64,000 nucleotides of DNA from Mastigamoeba balamuthi (GCA_902651635.1 CACRSC010000011.1:459047-523046), one strand, 5' to 3'. Shown: positions 22,380 through 33,381, numbered from the stretch's first letter. Program-made: numbers and translations. Notes: generated by a model not told the origin, from the sequence alone.

Positions 22380-24325
22380 CGGAAATCACGGCTTTTTTTT
22401 TCATCTCGTAGACGTCATGCGTCACGATTGGGATGTACCTCTCCTCAACAAAGCCTACAACCTCAGACTCCTCCCCCTCACTGGATCCACCTGAGAGGCT
22501 GGTTCTTCTCAATCCTCTCTCATGATGCAGGCAGCGCAGGCTCATAAGCCATACTTGGGGCCAGAATTGAAGCACCCCCAGAAACTGTCTTGAGATTCCT
22601 GTGGACTCTCAGAAAGGTGCTTCTGGAGAACTATATCACCTGCACGTTGTGCAGCTGCTGGCAAGGCCCATCTGGCGGGATCCTCGCCCTGCTCAGTGCC
22701 AGGTTATTCTGTGTTTACAGAGAATACAGTATTTTGCAAGGGCAATTGTGGAAGGCCCGTGCCTTTGTGGAGAAGCATTGGGAATTGCTTGAGAAGTACT
22801 GCCCATACTCCTTTAAGCTCTGACCAATAGTGCCACAAATGCCCTGTTGCAGTGCTGTCTCATCACTATAGTGTGGCTACCTGTCCATTCTCTTTTGTAT
22901 CAGGATTTCCTCGGGACACGCATGATTCATGCTAATCATTTCACCTCTGGCACGATCAATCTCTTATCACATTTTCAGAATTGCAGTAAGCATTCAGCAC
23001 GGGACTGAGCACAAATTCGGCAACAGAATCCCAATGTTACAAACTAGTTTGGAACTCTCTGAGATCAGAGCAATAAAGTTCTGTGTTTCTGTACACGGGA
23101 AGAGCAACGTCATTTGCCAGGGCAGAAGTCAATTGAAAGGAAGAAATCCTAATGCAGGTTTTCACTGATGTTCTTTTCTTCCAGTTATCAGATTTGAGTG
23201 GGTAGCACTGTGAACAATGGATCTCCTGCTAGTTGAAATCTGCTACTTAAGATGACTCGCTCATTCAGCTAGTAAGTGAGACCATCTCGGGATGACATGG
23301 TCTTATTTGAATGTGCAGCTTGGCTTAAAGACAGGGGGATTAACTGCAAATCTGAACAAACTACCAAAGGCCAACCTGGACACACCATGGCAGACCCCTA
23401 TCCCCTTGCACAGCTGGCAAGACAGCACGACCTCCGTGCAAACTAGCATATCACAAGCATGGCAGATGACCTGGTTCCCACTGTTCCTGTCATTCAACCT
23501 GATCCTGAGGCAGGAACTGTCTGGTGACAGTACTGTGTGTACCACACCAAGTGCCTTCATCTGGCGGAGGCAGTCCAGGATGTAACAGCTGCAGCAAGCG
23601 ATAGGAAGATGGCTGAGGGGCTTGACAGGGGATGGAAGTGAATTGCTGCTGACCCTCTATGCTCAGCCATGCAGGCGCCACCAGCCAGTGCAAACAGAAC
23701 AAAAAGGGTGTGGGGTGAATCTTTGAAGAGGGTGTCATATTGAGAAAAACTGCCACGTGTCCAACACTGTGGCCCCTTTCTTGGTCATGGTCTTTATTGG
23801 GCAGTGAGTGCCTGCATGACCCAGAAGGTTCTCCCTTACCAGCAGTGGGGTCGCCTTCAACATAAGAGATACTCAACTAGCAGAAGATCCAACGTGTGCA
23901 AATAGTCATTCCACCTGATGTGGTCAATTGAATGTAGCAGGCCATCATGGTCACGTGTGACCCTTGTGAGCAGTGCAGGGGTTGTTAATTTCTGTGTTAC
24001 AGAATTTAACATCTGGTGCATTGCGCTTCACCCGTCACTCACTGCAGTTGGTGGCACCATCAACGACTGCATTGCTGGGCATCCACCTGCTTGCGAGACT
24101 GTGTGCGGGCCACTTTGGTCCTCTTGGGAACCAGCTCCGGGTCCGTGCGGACGCTGCCCGCTGCGGGCGCGAAACCGCGAACCACGGGCGCACACCGAGT
24201 TTCCTTTTTGTGGCGTCATCGAGCGAATCTCTGTGGGGCCAGAAAAACCGGCCCGTTTTCTTAGTTTCATAGTTCGCAACCCCGCACACGCCGCACACAC
24301 TGCAGCCGCACAGCCTGGAATAACA
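22380..24325. other. long gene-poor gap with decayed coding traces
   Basis: This stretch of nearly 2 kb is less GC-rich than its flanks. Short open segments on both strands (for example 22590-22823 plus, 23292-23585 plus, 23490-23876 minus) have protein-like composition but are interrupted, share no clear family motif, and give no initiator-plus-intron model. It may be an old insertion. I cannot name a family and see no terminal repeats. Confidence 0.4.
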
Positions 24326-25001
24326 ATGAACTCTGATCGCCCCGACTGCCGCTCCGACCGCCCCTGCGACGCGCCCAACCCCTACGCCAACAACGCGGTC
24401 TACGGGGCGGCGCCGCCCGTCTACGGGGCGCCCGTGGCGTCGCCGTACGCCAACCCCTCGGTGCCGGCGCCGACGTACGCGACGGCAGCGCCGTACCCGG
24501 AGAGCTCCGCGTGCCCTGCGGCGCAGCCCGCGTACTACGTGGGGCAGCCCGCGCCGCAGGGGTACGCGGCGTACGGGGCGGGGCAGCCGCAGGCGGCGTA
24601 CGTGTACACGGCGACGCAGCCGCAGCCGCAGGTGACGGTGGTCGAGTCGCAGGGGGTTATCGACAGGCCCACGTACATACCGATGGTGCTCTTCTTCGTG
24701 GGCCTCGTCTTCTTCTGGCCCTGCATGTGGGTCGGCTCCATCTGGACCTGCATCTCGCGCAACTCGTTCGACCGGATTGTGCGCTGCCTCGGCCCCCCGC
24801 TTCTGCTTTTTCTCTTCATTTCGCAGTTTCATTTTTAGAGTCAGTGCAGTTTCTCTTCCACTTCGCTCATACCAGGCCGTCCCCTCATTTTCACAGTGGG
24901 GCATCTTGAACCTCGTGGGCACCATCGCCGTCATCGTGCTCATCATCATCATCTGCGCCATCGTCTTCTCAGGCAACAACGCAAACAACGACGGCTACTG
25001 A
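24326..25001 (+). CDS. Pro/Tyr/Ala-rich protein with two C-terminal membrane helices
   Basis: No family recognised. Exon 1 (24326 to about 24777) encodes a tail of about 110 residues rich in Pro, Ala and Tyr with YANNAVYGAAPPVYG-type repeats and GYAAYG/YVGQP motifs, then VIDRPTYIPMVLFFVGLVFFWPCMW, the first hydrophobic segment. Exon 2 (about 24898-25001) adds WGILNLVGTIAVIVLIIIICAIVF, the second segment, and ends NNANNDGY. The junction ATT|GTGCGC ... CACAG|TGG is phase 0. About 185 residues with no signal peptide, so the Pro-rich tail probably faces the cytoplasm. Such tails often carry adaptor-binding or condensate-forming motifs, but no function can be assigned. Confidence 0.7.
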
Positions 25002-25147
25002 CCCCGAAGCACGGCACCCGTGTAACTGCTCCACACAAAGACACGCCACGCCACACGCCCGCGAATCACGAACCCATGCAATGACCAGCAGTTTTTGCTT
25101 TTGCGGTTTTGCAGCAATTCGCGGCAGCCCTGCGTTGTGTTTGCGGG

Positions 25148-25178
25148 GAGGGGGCCCTCTACACAAAGGGGCCCCCTC
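25148..25178. repeat. 10-bp perfect stem-loop between convergent genes
   Basis: GAGGGGGCCC (25148-25157) and GGGCCCCCTC (25169-25178) form a perfect stem around an 11-base loop. It sits between a plus-strand gene ending at 25001 and a minus-strand gene ending at 25362, so it would be in the 3' region of both transcripts. A role in 3'-end formation or transcript stability is conjecture. Confidence 0.7.
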
Positions 25179-25361
25179 AGTCACATCACTATCGTCACTT
25201 GTTTGTCTCTGACTTGGTGGGGATGGGCCACGAGGGGAGTGGAGCCGGCGAACGGGAGAGAGTAATCGGAATCACCGGCAATTCGCCGGGGAAGAGATAA
25301 GGGGAACCGGGAGTATGGGGGGAGGTGAGATTTGCTGAGCCCAGAATCCGTGACAGAGGCC

Positions 25362-26163
25362 TCAGCGCGGGAGGCCTGCCGAGCCGAAGAGCTCCTTGAT
25401 GCGCTCGTCCCAGCGGCGGAGCACGTGCTCGGGGAGCCCCGTGCTGGGCGAGTGGAAGTCGAGGCTCTGCCCCCGCCTGCTGAGCGTCTCGGCGTAGGTG
25501 CGCAGTGATCGGTAGAGGTCCAGGCGGCCCAGCAGCAGGCAGACGACGCCCATCCTGTAGAGCCGCACGGGCCAGTTGTCCCAGCGCTGGCCCGCCTCGA
25601 CCTCGGGCATCGTCGACTCGCGCGCGTCGAGCACCTCCCAGCCCCACGCGCGGCAGACGAGCTCCACTGCTCGCTCGACGCTGTAGAGCAGGTCCGCGTA
25701 CTCGTCCTCGTTCTCCCGCACCTCGGCCACCATGTCCTTGGTCAGCACGTACTCGTCCGCCTTACCCTTGTCCTGCGACCCGCGCGTGTTCGCGTTTTGA
25801 GATTCGGATCTCTACCGGGTGGAGGGGGGTCGGCGCAAGCGATTTCACCGCTGTGAGTTGGGGTTTGCTTGGCTTCTTAATTGGGCGATACAACTCGGAT
25901 CGCCCAAAAAGAATTCAAAATGAAAAAAAAAGCAGCGCTAAATAAATTGTTTTGCGGGGCAGGAGGGATGCGGGGGGGGATGGGCGAGGCTGCCGCACCT
26001 TGGACGAGGGCTCGTCCGTGGGGAAGACCCACCAGTCAAAGTGGCTCTTGTGGAACGTGAGCCACTTGTGCTCCTCGGCCCAGCGCTCGAAGTGGTCCAC
26101 CTGGTCGCACTGCTTTCGGATGAGCTTCTGCAGCGCGGCCCTTTGTCGTCCGTCCAGCGGCAT
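25362..26163 (-). CDS. conserved-looking protein of unknown function (about 190 aa)
   Basis: Two exons. Exon 1, from ATG 26161-26163, encodes MPLDGRQRAALQKLIRK, then HFERWAEEHKWLTFHKSHFD, WWVFPTDEPSSK. Exon 2 (about 25765-25362) encodes KGKADEYVLTKDMVAEVREN, a helical region with AVELVCRAWGWEVLD, DNWPVRLYRMGVVCLLLGRL, and ends LFGSAGLPR. No signal peptide, no membrane segment. The HxSHFDWWVFP block looks like a conserved motif because it is dense in Trp, His and Phe, but I cannot name the family. Shares a 300-bp divergent promoter with the LRR gene; that spacer contains two GATATTT motifs. Confidence 0.65.
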
Positions 26164-26465
26164 TCGTTCGTGCGTGGGGGGGCTCGTGCGGTGAGGGGCG
26201 GGTTTCGGGTCCTCGCAGAGGGCCTTTCTGAGCGCGGAGGTCACCGTGTGCTCTTTCTTGATATTTTCCCTCCACAGATATTTGTCCCCAACCACCCCCC
26301 GCGGGGTGTGGCCCCGCGCACCGGCGGCGCACCAGACGTGCCGTCTGTGCCGAGCTGAGCAATCCCTGCCTGCCGCCCGGCGCTGCTGCTCCGTCTCGGG
26401 ATTGGCCCCCAGAATCAGACCGGAGATTTTTGTTCTTCTCTTGTATTGGCGTTGCATTTTTCTGT

Positions 26466-27806
26466 ATGAGGTCGTTGTTGGCGCTGGCCCGGGACTGCGT
26501 CGTCTCCCACGTCCGATCCCTCTCCCCGCGCTTCCGGGACCTCCCCGCTGTCACCCTGTGCGCCCCCCAGCTCGCTGCCCAGCCCCTCCCCCCCCGCGAT
26601 CCCGCTGTGGTCTGCCGCCCGCCCCCCCAGCGATTCAATTTCGATTTCCAATCCCGGCGAGCCCAGCCGGTCGATCTGGGACCAGTCGCGCGCCGCGCTC
26701 TCGGACGAGGACGCCGCGCTCTTCGCCTCGCTGTGGGCCGACGCCCAGGAGGTCTACGTGGCGCCGTGCGAGCGGTTCGGCGACGCCGCCGTCGTCGCGC
26801 TCTGCGCGGCCGCCCCGCGCGCCCGCTCGGTCCGCATCGACGCGTCGCGCGGGCTCGGCGAGGACGCCCTGCGCGCCCTGGCCGCGCTGCCCGCGCTCGA
26901 CACGCTCTCGCTGAGGTTCTGCGTGGTCCCCGACAAGGCCCTGGCCGCCCTGGCCGCCGCCCCCAACCTGCGGTCGCTCGACTTGGGTACAAGGGCGGGC
27001 CGATCTCGCCGCCGCTTCCGGAGACTCGAGTAACGCGGGGGGTGACGTGTCGGGCCAGCGGGGAGCTCGGGGTTCACGGAGAGCGGGCTGAGGAAGGTGC
27101 TGGGCAAGTGCTCGGGGCTGGAGCGGCTGGACCTGTCGCACGTGCACGCGGTGACGTCGAGCGTCGTCCGCGACCTGTCGCACATGGCGTCGCTGGCGCG
27201 GCTGAGCCTCTCGTGGTGCAGCGACTACGGGGACAGCGTCGCGAAGCTCGCCAAGCGCTGCAAGCGCCTCGAGGCGCTCGCCGTGGCCGACAGCCGCACG
27301 TCCGACTCGTCGCTGGCCAAGCTGCTGTCGAGCTGCCCCGCGCTGACGTCGCTCGACGTCTCGCACTGCGCCGCGGCGCTGCAGAGCGACAAGCTGTTCA
27401 AGGCCATCGCGGAGCTCTCGAGGCTGGTCGTCGGCGGCCCGGCCATCGGCGACGCCGTGCTGCTGCGCGTCCTGCAGGGAGCCCCCAAGGTCCGCTGTCC
27501 GCCAGCTCTGCCCTCCTTTCTCTCTCACTCTCTCACTCCCACTTCACTCACTCACTCACTCACTCACACTCTCTCTCACTCTCTCACACTCTCTCACTGG
27601 CTCGGCAGCTCAAGTGCCTCGAGGTGGTGGGCGCGGGGAAGACGAGCCCCGAGGGCGTGCGAGGACTGATCGACGCCGCGCGGCACGTGGAGGGCCTCAG
27701 CGCGCTGTCGTTCACGGCCTGCGCGGGCATTGGCGAGCGCGCAGGCCGCGCCATCAAGGAGGCGCTTCCCGACGTGCACACCAGCGTTGTGCCTCCGGGC
27801 AAGTGA
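26466..27806 (+). CDS. leucine-rich-repeat (RNI/AMN1-type) protein
   Basis: Four exons starting at ATG 26466 (MRSLLALARDCVVSHVRSLS), which resembles the short leader or F-box-like region of such proteins. Successive LRRs of the cysteine-containing/RNI type follow: ALPALDTLSLRFCVVPDKAL, APNLRSLDL, GLERLDLSHVHAVTSSVVRD, LARLSLSWCSDYGDSVAKLA, LEALAVADSRTSDSSLAKLL, LTSLDVSHC and LKCLEVVGAGKTSPEGVRGL. It ends DVHTSVVPPGK at 27806. Introns are near 26597-26656, 26985-27065 and 27491-27608, the last filled by a (TCAC)n microsatellite. LRR arrays of this kind bind partner proteins, often as substrate receptors of SCF ligases. No certain F-box is visible, so that role is unproven. Confidence 0.75.
   Translation: MRSLLALARDCVVSHVRSLSPRFRDLPAVTLCAPQLAAQPLPPRDPAVVCRPPPQRFNFDFQSRRAQPVDLGPVARRALGRGRRALRLAVGRRPGGLRGAVRAVRRRRRRRALRGRPARPLGPHRRVARARRGRPARPGRAARARHALAEVLRGPRQGPGRPGRRPQPAVARLGYKGGPISPPLPETRVTRGVTCRASGELGVHGERAEEGAGQVLGAGAAGPVARARGDVERRPRPVAHGVAGAAEPLVVQRLRGQRREARQALQAPRGARRGRQPHVRLVAGQAAVELPRADVARRLALRRGAAERQAVQGHRGALEAGRRRPGHRRRRAAARPAGSPQGPLSASSALLSLSLSHSHFTHSLTHSHSLSLSHTLSLARQLKCLEVVGAGKTSPEGVRGLIDAARHVEGLSALSFTACAGIGERAGRAIKEALPDVHTSVVPPGK
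27515..27600. repeat. (TCAC)n/(TC)n microsatellite in an LRR-gene intron
   Basis: A run dominated by CTCACT and CTCT units fills almost the whole third intron of the LRR gene. It is pyrimidine-rich on the coding strand and could serve as an extended polypyrimidine tract. Confidence 0.85.
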
Positions 27807-28094
27807 GGGGACTGCCGCAACGCAATGCCACCACCAACACTGACCTTTGCCGTGGCCTCTGCCACGTTGTTGTCCCCCCCTGCGCCGCTCGGTGGCCAGC
27901 TGGGATCCTGCCCCTCTTGGGTGCGGTTCCAACTTTCTGATTGTATGTTGTGCATATGCTGCGATGTTCGGTTTTTTCAAACCGCGGCGGGGATATTCTC
28001 AGGCGCCAAGTATCTGGATGACGTACCAGTGAACTTCAACATTGGCGTTCGCGTGGGGCTCCCATTCACACGCGCACCCCCTCCTGAAGCACTC

Positions 28095-31000
28095 ATGGAA
28101 GCGGTCCTCGACTTCTCGCAGCCCCTCGACGTGTCCCTCCTCGACCGCGTCGTCGCGGCGTTCTACTCCGGCGGCCCCGAGGTCCCAGCGACCGCGTCTC
28201 CCGCCGCTTCTCCCCCCCCGATTCCTCACTTCCCCCTTCCCGCGGGCATTCTGCAGAGCGCGAGGGCCCAGCAGGTCCTGACGCAGCTGCAGCAGCACCC
28301 CGACGCATGGACGCGCGTCGACCGCATCCTCGAGACGTCGCAGAACCCCTCGACCAAGTACCTCGCCCTCCAGATCCTCGAGGGGGTCATCAAGGCACGA
28401 CTGCTGAGGGCGGACCCTCTCCTGCTCTGCTCTTCACTGTGTGTGTGTGTGGGGGGGGAGAACTTCCCTACAAGATATTTCCCCGGCGCAAAGGCGATCC
28501 CCGCTGTGTGGCCTGACGCGCGCGTGGTGCGCAGTACCGGTGGAAGGTGCTGCCGCGCGAGCAGTGCGACAGCATCCGGCAGTACATTGTCGGCGTCGTC
28601 ATCCGCCTGTCGTCGGACGCGGCGACGCTCCAGGCTCAGAAGCTCTACCTCCAGAAGCTCGACCTCACTCTCGTCCAGGTGCCCTCCTGCCCCCTCCCGG
28701 GCCGCACACCCCCCGTGCTGCACGCCGCTGCTGGCTGGCTTGCACAGCACCTTTTTTCAAATTCTCTGACAAAAGTGCAGGCAATTCCCGCGCTCGTTTG
28801 AAAACACAACAATCCATAGTTTGTTTGTTTGTTCTCACACCGCAGACGCCCGCGTCGGTCTGCCCGCGCAGATCATCAAGCAGGAGTGGCCGCACAGGTG
28901 GCAGTCGTTTGTGCCCGAGCTGCTGGGCGCGAGCCAGAGCAGCGAGCCGCTGTGCGAGAACAGCATGCACATACTCTCGCTGATGAGCGAGGAGATATTC
29001 GACTTTGCCGGCGGGCAGCTGACGGCTGCCAAGGCCGCCGAGCTCAAGCAGTCGTTCAACCACGAGTTCTCGCTGATCTACCAGCTCTGCGAGCTCGTGC
29101 TGCAGAACTCGCAGCGGCCCTCGCTGCTGACGGCGACGCTCAACACGCTGCTGCGCTTCCTCAACTGGATCCCCGTCGGCTACATCTTCGAGACGCACAT
29201 GATCGAGATCCTCATCCTCAAGTTCTTCCCCGCGCCCCAGTTCAAGAACGTGGCGCTGCGCTGCCTGACCGAGATTGCCGTGCTCGTCTTCCCTGATGCC
29301 GAGCACGTGCGTGCGCCCCAGATGCTCTGCAGACAACCTCTGTGGAATGATAAACGTCTGGTTACCGGCACACTGACGACGCGTGATCTGGTTCCAGATA
29401 TTCCCCAAGTTCTTCAATGCATTCATGGAGAAGCTGCAGACAATCATCCCCCCGAACCTCGGTGAGCGCATTAGCATCCCGCCCGCTTGCCACTGCCACA
29501 CTGCCCGGCAGGGGACTGACCAGCACGTGCCTCCCCCCCGGTGACGCAGACCTCGTGACTGCCTACAGCTCGCCGTCGTTTAACGAGCACGAGTTTATCA
29601 ACCTGCTGGCACTGTTCCTCACGGGGTTCTTCAAGAACCACCGCGGGTCGCTCGAGAACGCGGAGAACAGCCAGGTGTGCATCATGGGCCACGAGTACAT
29701 GGTGCAGCTCTCGCAGGTGCCCGACGAGGAGGTGTTCAAGATCTGCCTCGAGTACTGGCACTCGCTGGCGACGGAGCTCTACAGCGAGCGCCCGGCCAGC
29801 GCCGGCCAGCAGCAGGCGCCCAAGCGCCAGATGTACGCGCAGGTGCTCTCCAAGGTGCGCTACGTGCTGGTCTCGCGGTTCGCCAAGCCCGAGGAGGTGC
29901 TGCTGACCGAGGACGACAACGGCGAGGTCGTGCGCGAGTTTGTCAAGGACTCGGAGGCGATGAGCCTCTACAAGCTGATGCGCGAGGTGCTGGTGCTGCT
30001 GACCAACATCGACGCGGTCGACACGCACAACATCATGATGGAGCGCCTCAGCGTGCAGATGGACGGCACGCACTGGGACCGCCACGACCTCAGCAGCCTC
30101 TGCTGGGCCATCGGCTCCATCAGCGGCGCCGTCAACGAGGAGGCCGAGAAGCGCTTCCTCGTCGGCGTCATCCGCGACCTGCTCTCGCTCGTCGAGCAGA
30201 AGCGCGGCAAGGACAACAAGGCCGTCATCGCCAGCAACATCATGTACATCGTGGGACAGTATCCGCGCTTCCTGCGCTCGCACTGGAAGTTCCTCAAGAC
30301 GGTCGTCAACAAGCTCATCGAGTTCATGCACGAGAAGCACCCGGGCGTGCAGGACATGGCCGTCGACACGTTCCTCAAGATCGCGCAGAAGTGCAAGCGC
30401 AAGTTTGTCTGCCAGTCGCAGGGCGAGCCGCGCCCGTTTGTCGAGGAGCTGCTCGACGGCCTCTCGGTCTCGCTCGCCGACCTCGAGCCCGGGCAGGTCC
30501 AGACGTTCTACCACGCGATGGGCTACGTCGTCAGCGCGCAGGCGGACATCGGGCTGCGCGACGCGCTGCTCGTGCGCCTCATGGACCCGCCGAACCGCCT
30601 GTGGCAGGAGGCGCTCGCCCGCGCGGCCGCGGACGCGCAGAGCGTGTACGCCCCGGACACGATGCGCACGCTGGCCAACGTGCTCAAGGTCAACGTGGCG
30701 GTCGCGGGGTCGCTGGGCCCCGGGTTCAGCCCGCAGCTGGGGCGCATCTACGTCGACATGCTGCAAGTCTACCGCTTCTACAGCGGCGAGATCAGCAGGC
30801 AGGTCGCGGCCCAGGGCGCGGGGTGCACGCGGCTCGTGGGCGTGCGCTCGATGCGCGCGGTCAAGCAGGAGGTGCTGCACCTCGTCGAGACGTTTGTCGA
30901 GCACGCGCTGGACCCGCAGGTCGTCTTCACGCAGTTTGTGCCGCCGCTGCTCGAGGCGGTGCTGCCCGACTACCAGCAGAGCGTGCCCGACGCTCGCGAC

Positions 31001-31914
31001 GCGCAGGCGCTGAGCGTGATCACGAGGGTCATCGACCGCGTGCGCGGTCTGATGGTGCCCGAGATCTCGCGCGTGTTTGCGCACGTCTTCATGGAGACGC
31101 TCGACATGATCAAGACCAACTTTGTCGACTACCCGGACCACCGCACGCAGTTCTTCGCGCTGATCCGCGCGGTCAACGAGCACTGCTTCACCGCGTTCTG
31201 CGCACTGCAGCCGCAGACGTTCAAGCTCGTGATGGACAGCATCGTCTGGGCGTTCAAGCACACGGAGCGCAACGTCAGCGAGACGGGCCTGACGATCCTC
31301 TCGGACCTGCTGCGCAACGTCTCGGTCAACGCGAGCATCAGCGACGCCTTCTACCAGTCGTACTACCGCTCCATCCTCGCCGACATCCTGCTCGTCCTCA
31401 CCGACACGGCCCACAAATCCGGTAAAGCGCTTCCCGAGCGGCGGCGTGTGCGACGTTTCTCATCGGGATGTCCACATGTGCAGGCTTCAAGATGCAGGCG
31501 ACGATCCTGAAGCATCTGTTCGCCGTGGTCAACACGGGTACGGTCAACGTGCCCCTGTTCGATCAGAAGGAGATGGCTGAGGCACAGGCGGCCGGCGTGC
31601 AATTGACCAACCAGACGTGGCTGCTCGAGCACGTTGTGCTCCTGCTGAGCTCGGCGTTCCCGAACCTCGCGCCCTCCGCGGTGCGGTCCTACGTGACGAC
31701 GCTCATCGCGAGCTCGGAGCTGGCCTCGTTCAAGGCCACGCTGCGAGACTTCCTCGTCTCGCTGAAGGAGTTCAGCGGCGACAATGCGGAGCTGTTCCTC
31801 GAGGAGCAGGAGGCGGCCAAGGCCCAGGCGGCCGACCAGGAGCGACTGCGCAAGGCAGCGATCCCCGGGATGCTGAAGCCGAGCGAGATACAGGACGACA
31901 TGGCCGACCTATAA
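28095..31914 (+). CDS. XPO1: exportin-1 (CRM1)
   Basis: Nuclear export receptor for leucine-rich-NES cargo, working with RanGTP. It aligns along its whole length with XPO1: EAVLDFSQPLDVSLLDRVVA at the start, HPDAWTRVDRILETSQNPST, REQCDSIRQYIVGVVIRLSS, IIKQEWPHRWQSFVPELLGA, LLRFLNWIPVGYIFETHMIE, VFKICLEYWHSLATELY, LCWAIGSISGAVNEEAEKRF, DNKAVIASNIMYIVGQYPRF, PHEI-like C-terminus LKPSEIQDDMADL. About seven exons with short introns near 28184-28256, 28397-28535, 28678-28869, 29308-29398, 29462-29550 and 31418-31483. The start at 28095 gives an N-terminus matching the family. The residue aligned with the leptomycin-B-reactive Cys of human CRM1 (DMA-C-DTF) is Val here, codon 30362-30364. Confidence 0.97.
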
Positions 31915-32419
31915 CATTTCTCCCTCTCCCCTCTCCCCCCTTCCCTCCCAGCGCTTCTCCCCTCTTTGCGCTCCCCTCCCCTCGGAAACTCAAAGAAACA
32001 CGCCTTTTGAATTAGTGTTGTGGACCCATAACAGGCGGCGTGGAGCAGTGTTGCAGCGCTTTTGTGGGAATTCGGCCCCATTTTAAGCTTGGACCGTACT
32101 CTAAGGATCGTTTTTGAAGTATGGCCCGTAGTTTCACTTTCCACAATGGAGGTGAAAGATCTTAACAGGGATGCTGACACCAATCCGGATGCCCTGAGCG
32201 GGAAGGCGCCAACGGACTGAGGGAGCGTAAGCGACCTCGGGCCTGCGGCATTGATGATCGTCCTTCCGTCCCCGCAAGGGGATAGGAGGGGTGGGCGTCC
32301 GGAAGTCTGACCTGTCCATTTTTATTTGCGCACGTAAGAATGTTGTGGCTTCTTCGCCACTGGGCAGGAATACATACAACCCAAATGAACTTAGGGCATT
32401 CTGGATTTTGCAGAATTAC
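31915..32419. other. convergent intergenic spacer
   Basis: About 500 bp between the exportin-1 stop and the nitroreductase stop. It starts with a C/T-rich run and contains a small GNRA-type hairpin (CCCC-GCAA-GGGG, 32270-32281) close to a TTGATGA. I see no protein-coding sequence, and the evidence is too weak to call an RNA gene. Confidence 0.5.
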
Positions 32420-33243
32420 TCAGTGGACCCAGGTAGTGAGGTCATCCATGCTCTGCTTCTCGCTGAAGTCCACAGCACGGGCGTCTGGCGCGGGCCACCC
32501 CACCGCAAGCGCGAGCTCGATCGACTCGTCGTCTGCCGCACCGATCCTCTGCTTGATCTGCTCCTCCGCAAACGTCGTGCACGTGACCGGGCACGCTGCG
32601 AGGGGGGTAGCAAGCAGCACATGAGACGAGACGAGCGAAGAGGAGGAGAGCCAGAAACAGAGGCCCGCACTGCCCAGCCCCAGCAGGTGCGCGGCTATGA
32701 TGATGGTCTGGGTGACCACGCCGGCATCGAACTTGAGGTAGACGGGCGCCTTGATCGGGTGCCCCTTGAAGTGTGTCGACGACGGATACCCTGCGGCACA
32801 AACACAACCCCTGTTGAGCCCAGTTCCAACACCCCGTCAGTGCCACACACGTGGGAGCGTGATGAATATGATGCTGGGCGCGTCGTAGAAGACGACGTTG
32901 TCGATGTTGAGCCCCAGCGACTGCTTGACTGTTGTTTCAAGCAGGACACGTCAGAAATCCAAGATATTTTCCGGAAAGAGAGATAATATCGCGCACAGCG
33001 GGCCGAGTCGAAGCCGTGCGACTCGAGGACCTTGAGGATGCACGCGGAGAGCTCCCGGATGGAGCGCCGGTCGTCGAGGACGTAGAAGTGGTACGACTGC
33101 TGGTTCATGGCGCTCGGGCTCGCCGACGCGGCCGCGCGCAGCACGGCCTCGAGCGTCTCGCGCGGCACGTCCTCCTCGTCGAACATCCGCACGGACCTGC
33201 GCGTAGTGATCGCCTGCAGCGCGTCCAGCATCGCCATCGCCAT
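32420..33243 (-). CDS. nitroreductase-family flavoprotein
   Basis: FMN-dependent NAD(P)H oxidoreductase of the nitroreductase fold, usually a cytosolic homodimer that reduces nitro compounds, quinones or flavin-related substrates. The start MAMAMLDALQAITTRRSVRM contains the typical RRS(V)R FMN-phosphate motif. It is followed by FDEEDVPRETLEAVLRAAAS, SPSAMNQQSYHFYVL, a segment with VVFYDAPSIIFIT, GVVTQTIIIAAHLLGLG and a C-terminal part with FAEEQIKQRIGAADDESIEL, ALAVGWP. An intron near 32660 splices GLG to TCPVTCTTF, giving the family's usual GLGTC. Four or so exons. The family is enriched in anaerobic protists, where it also activates nitroimidazole drugs. It shares a 138-bp divergent promoter with PI4KA. 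Confidence 0.85.
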
Positions 33244-33381
33244 CGCCTCTCGAGACCCCCCTTCTTTTTTTCTCTGCTTTGTTCCGCGCCGCGCGAGATA
33301 TTTGCTAGATACGCGCATCTTTCCTAATACAATATCTCCGGTCGGGAACCACACCCACAGCAAGCGGCTGAGCAAAGTATT
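33244..33381. promoter_or_regulatory. compact bidirectional promoter with palindrome AGATACGCGCATCT
   Basis: Only 138 bp separate the start codons of nitroreductase (-) and PI4KA (+). The 14-bp near-palindrome AGATACGCGCATCT at 33307-33320 is almost exactly central, 61-63 bp from each ATG, and is flanked by GATATTT and AATATCT. A perfect palindrome of the same type lies upstream of the Snu23 gene. Confidence 0.5.

Noticed and set aside
22380-24325. Retroelement or virus-like insertion
   Set aside because: Composition and broken protein-like frames suggest an old insertion, but there is no reverse transcriptase, integrase, capsid or terminal-repeat signature to support any family name.
29471-31414. 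647-codon minus-strand open frame opposite exportin-1
   Set aside because: It is the mirror of a highly conserved exportin-1 exon; the antisense protein is biased towards Val, Asp, His and Arg and matches no family.
32240-32320. Possible C/D snoRNA (TTGATGA ... CTGA with a CCCC-GCAA-GGGG hairpin)
   Set aside because: The C box lacks the initial purine, no terminal stem brackets the boxes, and no guide match was tested; the coincidence level is too high.
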